NCBI GenBank assembly: GCA_947505025.1
Contig: CANNIJ010000026.1
Coordinates: 1 to 16,826, forward strand
Length of the DNA stretch: 16,826 nt
Origin: Legionellaceae bacterium
GTDB taxonomy: Bacteria > Pseudomonadota > Gammaproteobacteria > Legionellales > Legionellaceae
Direction: 5' to 3'
Part shown: positions 13,051 to 16,826 of the stretch, piece by piece
Numbering within the stretch: the stretch's first letter is position 1
Layout: every line of letters begins with the position of its first letter
Translations under genes and position numbers: made by a program
Notes under the pieces: generated by a model
Told to the model about the DNA's origin: nothing
What the model saw: the letters and a program-made list of their open reading frames with translations, nothing else
Database searches by the model: none

Positions 13051-14862
13051 CTATGGAACAAACGCGCCATCAGCTGAATCTTTAGGCTCTGCTTGAGGAA
13101 AAAGCATACTCTGCCTTGACGCTCCATGCCACTTGAGTTGTGCTCGCCCTTTAATCTCATCGATGAGGTTTGGTTTGTTGAAAAAATCAAAATACAAGCA
13201 CATATATATTCTAATTCTCATCCAGCTAAGGTAGCTAGCGCAAGCGATGTAAGTCTTTAATGTCAGATCATTGTTTGATGGATCCAGTGCTGATGAATTG
13301 ATAAAAGAAAATGCCACTGGTGTTTCTTTTTCACCCTGTTTGTCGTAATAGTATTTTAAGTTACTTATGACGATGCCACGGTTTTTTAGATCAAGTTTTT
13401 TTATTAGGTCTAAGTTAGAACCAAATATTTTTGAGCAGAACATTTTGGCTGAACTATTGTTAATTCTTGCACGAAAGATACAGTTTAGTGTATTGCTATC
13501 GGCAGCTTGAAGATAAGCCTCAGCGATATTGGTATGAGATTCGCGGCAAGCCAGGAAGAAACCGTTCGCAGGTAGGCCGCCAGGAGCTCCTGCTAATAAC
13601 ATCTTCTGGAGGAGGTCGGGGTTATCTTTCGCCGCATTAATACAAGCCTTAACGATCTCGGTATGACCGGCTTGGCAAGCCCGGCGGAAACCATACGCAG
13701 GCCATTTGCCAGGAACTCCTGCTAATAACATCTTCTGGAGGAGTTGGGAGTTATCTCGCGCAGCATTAAGACTATCCACAGCGTTATGGGTGTTACCGTT
13801 TCGGCAAGCCAGGAGGAACCATGGTATAGCTGGGTGTTCACGTTCGCAGGAAGACCCAATAGCTTCTTTTTGTAATTTTTCCTTGAATTGATCAAGTGTA
13901 AGGATGCGTTCCATGACATATTCTCTTTCCTCATAATTGAGATCTGTCAAGTTAGCTGCAAAGAATTCTGCTGCTGATGCACCTAGGATAAATCCTTGAG
14001 AGATAAGTTGTTCGAGCAATTTTGTACGCACCTGCACCCAGTTAATGTCAATATTGCCGTCATCTTCTGATGTAAGATATTTGTTTGGTTCTTCTTCTGG
14101 TAATTCTTTACTGATGTGTTCAGTAAAAGCTCCATACTCCCCCATATTGTATGTTTTTTTGCCGACGTACCCTAGATTTCTTAGTTCGGCAAGATATTCT
14201 TCTTCTAATAACTTGAGGATGTTCATGGGCGTGTATTTTTGTTGAAAGTCTGATTTCAGTTGTGCTTGGACATATTCTGTCTTGAGTGTGCCTGTGTATT
14301 GGTCATTTGGATTCGTCGGTTGGATGCCATATATACCTGATGCAATTATTGTGACTTGGTTTTTATTGTGTACTTCCATGATGTTTTGATCGATTACTTT
14401 GTGTAGAATAGAGCAGGCAGTGGTTTCTACCATTACTGTTCTTATTTTCTCCAGACGCTCCTCCAAAGAGCTGGTTTTTTTTAAACCACGATATGTTTCG
14501 ATCGCTCTATTTATAAACCCAGCATCACAATTCTGTAATCCTTCGTATAACTTGGTTGCAAGGGAGCCGAGCATATCTTTGGAGTATTTTAAATCTTGTG
14601 GTGTGTACTCTTCAGACATCAGGCCGTACAATTCCATAATTATTCTTTTATTTTCTTCGTTGACACCGCGCGTAATCTGTTTTAATTTGTGAGCTATCCC
14701 TTGTTCTGACAGAGTTTTTTCAGCATGGCTTAATACTGCCTTGGTGAATATTATTGTTGCAAAGCTGTCTTCCCAGCCAGGCTCGGCTGAGTACACTTCT
14801 TTCTTATTGTCGGTTTTTTGTCCTTCACTGACTGAGTATTTAAGTGTATTTATACTTAGCAT
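13051..14862 (-). CDS. Ankyrin-like repeat protein, candidate secreted effector
   Basis: A 603-residue protein with no signal peptide and no enzyme motif that I recognise. The N-terminal ~340 residues are mainly helical and charged; a short block, LQNCDAGFINRA, lies at about 109-120. Three repeats with a strict 43-residue period follow at about 344-456. Each has a core ACxxGHTEIVxAxxxAA followed by LLQKMLLAGxPG. This resembles an ankyrin helix pair with about ten extra residues per unit (usual ankyrin period 33). The C-terminal ~145 residues are hydrophobic and Tyr-rich in part and end in AFVP, with Phe at position -3. Such proteins in Legionella and Coxiella are often Dot/Icm effectors, but secretion here is inference. 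I chose ATG 14862 because GAGAG lies seven bases before it and a TATGAT -10 lies at 14907-14902. A GTG at 14946 would be upstream of that promoter. The gene is divergent from asnS. Confidence 0.6.
   Translation of the reverse strand: MLSINTLKYSVSEGQKTDNKKEVYSAEPGWEDSFATIIFTKAVLSHAEKTLSEQGIAHKLKQITRGVNEENKRIIMELYGLMSEEYTPQDLKYSKDMLGSLATKLYEGLQNCDAGFINRAIETYRGLKKTSSLEERLEKIRTVMVETTACSILHKVIDQNIMEVHNKNQVTIIASGIYGIQPTNPNDQYTGTLKTEYVQAQLKSDFQQKYTPMNILKLLEEEYLAELRNLGYVGKKTYNMGEYGAFTEHISKELPEEEPNKYLTSEDDGNIDINWVQVRTKLLEQLISQGFILGASAAEFFAANLTDLNYEEREYVMERILTLDQFKEKLQKEAIGSSCEREHPAIPWFLLACRNGNTHNAVDSLNAARDNSQLLQKMLLAGVPGKWPAYGFRRACQAGHTEIVKACINAAKDNPDLLQKMLLAGAPGGLPANGFFLACRESHTNIAEAYLQAADSNTLNCIFRARINNSSAKMFCSKIFGSNLDLIKKLDLKNRGIVISNLKYYYDKQGEKETPVAFSFINSSALDPSNNDLTLKTYIACASYLSWMRIRIYMCLYFDFFNKPNLIDEIKGRAQLKWHGASRQSMLFPQAEPKDSADGAFVP
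13587..13743 (-). repeat. Tandem coding repeat, 129-bp period
   Basis: A 28-nt block at 13587-13614 recurs without change at 13716-13743, exactly 129 nt (43 codons) away. It encodes the LLQKMLLAG part of two adjacent ankyrin-like repeats. The flanking parts of the two units are similar but diverged. The DNA identity suggests fairly recent duplication or gene conversion of the unit. Confidence 0.8.
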
Positions 14863-14901
14863 GGTTAGGCTCTCTATTACATTCCATACCCTGATTGTAT
14901 A

Positions 14902-14907
14902 ATCATA
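14902..14907 (-). promoter_or_regulatory. Possible -10 element of the ankyrin-like gene
   Basis: On the minus strand TATGAT at 14907-14902 matches the -10 consensus at five of six positions and lies 39 bases before the chosen ATG. No clear -35 is seen 16-18 nt upstream. It supports the start at 14862 over the longer reading. Confidence 0.3.
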
Positions 14908-15116
14908 GCACAATATGATGTTTGTATCTACTTTATGATGCCACACCTCACGATGGCAGTCGCATTTTAATAGCTTATATTCCCATTTCTAGGCTGAATG
15001 GATGTATCAATTATTTAAATACAACAGCCGTGTAGAAGGAGTCGGTGCGGCTTTCTTTCTTGCACTCATTTAGGCATAATCAGTTGCAACTTTTATTCTT
15101 CTTTAGCGGATCTTGT

Positions 15117-16520
15117 ATGCAACTTAATCCCAGTATTAAACAGTGTTTAAATGATGATATTTCCTTGGATAAACGAGTTACAGTCTGTGGATGGGTAAAA
15201 ACACGCCGTGATTCTAAGGCGGGTTTTTCTTTTATTGCCCTGCAAGACGGTTCTTGTAATGGTAATTTACAGCTGGTGGTTTCAAATCAGATTGAAAACT
15301 ATACGGCTGATGTGACCAAATTAACCGCTGGGTGCGCGATCAAGGCCTCTGGACGGTTGGTGGTTTCGCCAGGCACCCTGCAGGCGGTTGAAATGCACGT
15401 AGATGTTATTGAGGTGGTTGGCTGGGTCGATCAACCTGATCGATATCCTATATCAGCCAAGCGTCATACTCTGGAGTATTTACGTGAGGTAACCCATTTG
15501 CGTCCACGTACCAATACTTTAGGTGCTGTGGCCAGAGTTAGAGATTGCTTATCACAAGCGATCCATCGTTTTTTTCATGAACGTGGTTTTTTATGGGTGC
15601 ATACGCCAATTATTACCGGCAGTGATTGTGAGGGCGCGGGTGAGATGTTTCGTGTGAGCACTTTGGATGCTTTGAATCCGCCACTCGATTCTCTAGGTAA
15701 AGTAGATTTTACTCAAGATTTTTTTGCTCGTGAAACCTTTCTTACTGTTTCTGGTCAATTGAATGCAGAAGCTTATTGCTTGGCGTTATCCAAAGTATAT
15801 ACATTTGGCCCGACTTTTCGTGCAGAGAACTCGCATACCAGTCGTCATTTAGCTGAGTTTTGGATGGTTGAACCGGAAATTGCTTTTGCAAATTTAGATG
15901 ATTTATGTGTTTTAAGCCAAGATTTGTTGCAATATGTGGTTCGATCAGTGTTAAGCGAGCGCCAAGATGATCTTTTATTCTTTAATCAATTTATTGATCC
16001 AGAGTGTATCGCGCGTTTGGAAAACATGGTCAAAACTGATTTTGAAATCATGTCTTATACGCAGGCAGTCCAGACCCTAGAGAATGCTGGGCGTAAATTC
16101 GAGTTTCCAGTGGCTTGGGGCTTAGATTTGCAGTCTGAACACGAACGTTTTCTTGCAGAAGAGTGGTGTAAAAAACCAGTAATAATCACTGATTACCCCA
16201 CGGAAATTAAAAGTTTTTACATGCGTGTGAATGATGATCTACGCACAGTTGCCGCGATGGATGTTCTGGCTCCAGGCATTGGAGAGATAATTGGTGGTAG
16301 CCAGCGTGAGGAGCGCTTAGATGTTCTTGATCGCCGCATGGATGAATGTAACTTAAATAAAGAACTCTATGGTTGGTATCGAGATCTACGTCGTTACGGC
16401 AGCGTGCCGCATGCTGGTTTAGGCCTGGGACTAGATCGGTTAGTTAGCTATGTCACTGGTGTTAGTAACTTGAGGGATATTATACCTTTCCCCCGTACCC
16501 CAGGACATGCTCCATATTAA
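15117..16520 (+). CDS. asnS: Asparaginyl-tRNA synthetase
   Basis: Class IIb aminoacyl-tRNA synthetase that charges tRNA(Asn) with asparagine. At 467 residues it matches E. coli AsnS (466). The N-terminal OB-fold anticodon-binding domain spans about 18-105 (VTVCGWVKTRRDSK at its start). Motif 1 includes FFHERGFLWVHTPII (152-166) and is followed by GAGEMF (173-178). Motif 2 is FGPTFRAENSHTSRHLAEFWM (230-250). Motif 3 is GLGLGLDRL (434-442), near the C-terminal FPRTPGHAPY. AsnRS is favoured over AspRS by this ending, which is typical of AsnRS. I chose ATG 15117, weakly supported by GGA at 15108-15110. The frame stays open upstream to GTG 15045, which has a stronger GAAGGAG close by, but those 24 residues resemble no AsnS. 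Confidence 0.95.
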   Translation: MQLNPSIKQCLNDDISLDKRVTVCGWVKTRRDSKAGFSFIALQDGSCNGNLQLVVSNQIENYTADVTKLTAGCAIKASGRLVVSPGTLQAVEMHVDVIEVVGWVDQPDRYPISAKRHTLEYLREVTHLRPRTNTLGAVARVRDCLSQAIHRFFHERGFLWVHTPIITGSDCEGAGEMFRVSTLDALNPPLDSLGKVDFTQDFFARETFLTVSGQLNAEAYCLALSKVYTFGPTFRAENSHTSRHLAEFWMVEPEIAFANLDDLCVLSQDLLQYVVRSVLSERQDDLLFFNQFIDPECIARLENMVKTDFEIMSYTQAVQTLENAGRKFEFPVAWGLDLQSEHERFLAEEWCKKPVIITDYPTEIKSFYMRVNDDLRTVAAMDVLAPGIGEIIGGSQREERLDVLDRRMDECNLNKELYGWYRDLRRYGSVPHAGLGLGLDRLVSYVTGVSNLRDIIPFPRTPGHAPY

Positions 16521-16556
16521 GTTGGCGTTTAAAACCTTGGTTTTATAATCACCAAC
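16521..16556. terminator. Possible bidirectional terminator between asnS and hemJ
   Basis: Directly after the asnS stop, nested arms GTTGG (16521-16525)/CCAAC (16552-16556) and TAAAACC/GGTTTTA (16530-16545, with a 2-nt turn) can form a hairpin. It covers the end of the convergent hemJ gene. The stem is AT-rich, the inner turn too tight, and no U-tract follows it, so function is doubtful. Confidence 0.25.
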
Positions 16557-16826
16557 ATAACTATGCCAATCAATAGCAGCGTGGGGATTTCGTTGAAGAA
16601 GCGGTAAAATTTCGCGCTGCGATGGTTCTTATCACCGGCAAAGACATGTACAAAATGACCACAGGCAAGATGATATGCCCATAAGATGGCGACCAGGATT
16701 AATTTAGCGCGCATCCAGCTGGAATTTAAATAATAATCAAAATTTGCACTCATTAGCCCTAGACCAAAAAATGTGGTTAAAACCGCTGCGGGCCATGAGA
16801 TAGCATAATATAGCCGATACTCCATG
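16529..16826 (-). CDS. hemJ: Protoporphyrinogen oxidase HemJ, N-terminus beyond window
   Basis: Membrane haem protein that oxidises protoporphyrinogen IX to protoporphyrin IX in haem synthesis. The visible C-terminal 98 residues match HemJ well. RLYYAISWPAAVLTTFFGLG forms one membrane helix. RAKLILVAILWAYHLACGHF is a second, containing a conserved His. RSAKFYRFFNEIPTLLL leads into the last helix, ending IIKPRF. The visible Met at the window edge aligns with an internal residue of full-length family members (about 140-150 residues). About 45 N-terminal residues therefore lie beyond 16826, and this is an edge truncation, not decay. The gene converges on asnS with an 8-nt gap. Confidence 0.88.
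   Translation of the reverse strand, partial: MEYRLYYAISWPAAVLTTFFGLGLMSANFDYYLNSSWMRAKLILVAILWAYHLACGHFVHVFAGDKNHRSAKFYRFFNEIPTLLLIGIVMLVIIKPRF

Noticed and set aside
13587..13743. Repeated 28-nt block considered as CRISPR
   Set aside because: Only two copies, within an open reading frame at exactly 43 codons apart; it encodes protein repeats.
14863..14946. Longer start for the ankyrin-like gene (GTG 14946)
   Set aside because: No good ribosome site, and the best -10 element lies downstream of it; ATG 14862 has GAGAG at proper spacing.

Overview
This window looks like chromosome from a gammaproteobacterium with a moderately AT-rich genome (about 40% GC by eye). Genes for PriC and FeoC are essentially gammaproteobacterial. 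The mix of a GadC-like antiporter, HemJ-type haem synthesis, an ankyrin-like repeat protein that could be a secreted effector, and several toxin-antitoxin modules suggests a host-associated member of the Legionellales (Coxiellaceae/Legionellaceae-like). That placement is inference; no rRNA or tRNA gene is present to confirm it.

Layout. Positions 1-406 hold no supported gene. A small exported protein lies at 407-670. From 784 to 6467 there is a tight co-directional run: an orphan degenerate response regulator, dsbB (disulfide bond formation), tgt (queuosine in tRNA), ppiB (cyclophilin), tsaC (t6A in tRNA), an APC-family amino acid antiporter and priC (replication restart). Gaps are 14 nt or less and several stops and starts overlap, so this is probably one transcription unit. 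The complete ferrous iron uptake operon feoA-feoB-feoC follows at 6550-9150.

Positions 9150-14950 look like an accessory block set between housekeeping genes. It contains a HepT-MntA (HEPN/minimal nucleotidyltransferase) toxin-antitoxin pair with both diagnostic motifs intact, the decayed C-terminus of a DUF559 endonuclease-like gene, and a divergent nitrate/nitrite-porter-like MFS protein. A HigB-HigA-type toxin-antitoxin pair with a perfect palindromic operator follows. On the minus strand lies a 603-residue protein with three 43-residue ankyrin-like repeats. The housekeeping map resumes with asnS (asparaginyl-tRNA synthetase). Convergent to it is hemJ, cut by the right edge of the window.

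Nothing here is clearly a wholly new system. The best leads are the ankyrin-like effector candidate, the two toxin-antitoxin modules flanking a divergent porter and an endonuclease relic, and the orphan receiver-domain protein whose promoter lies inside an inverted repeat.
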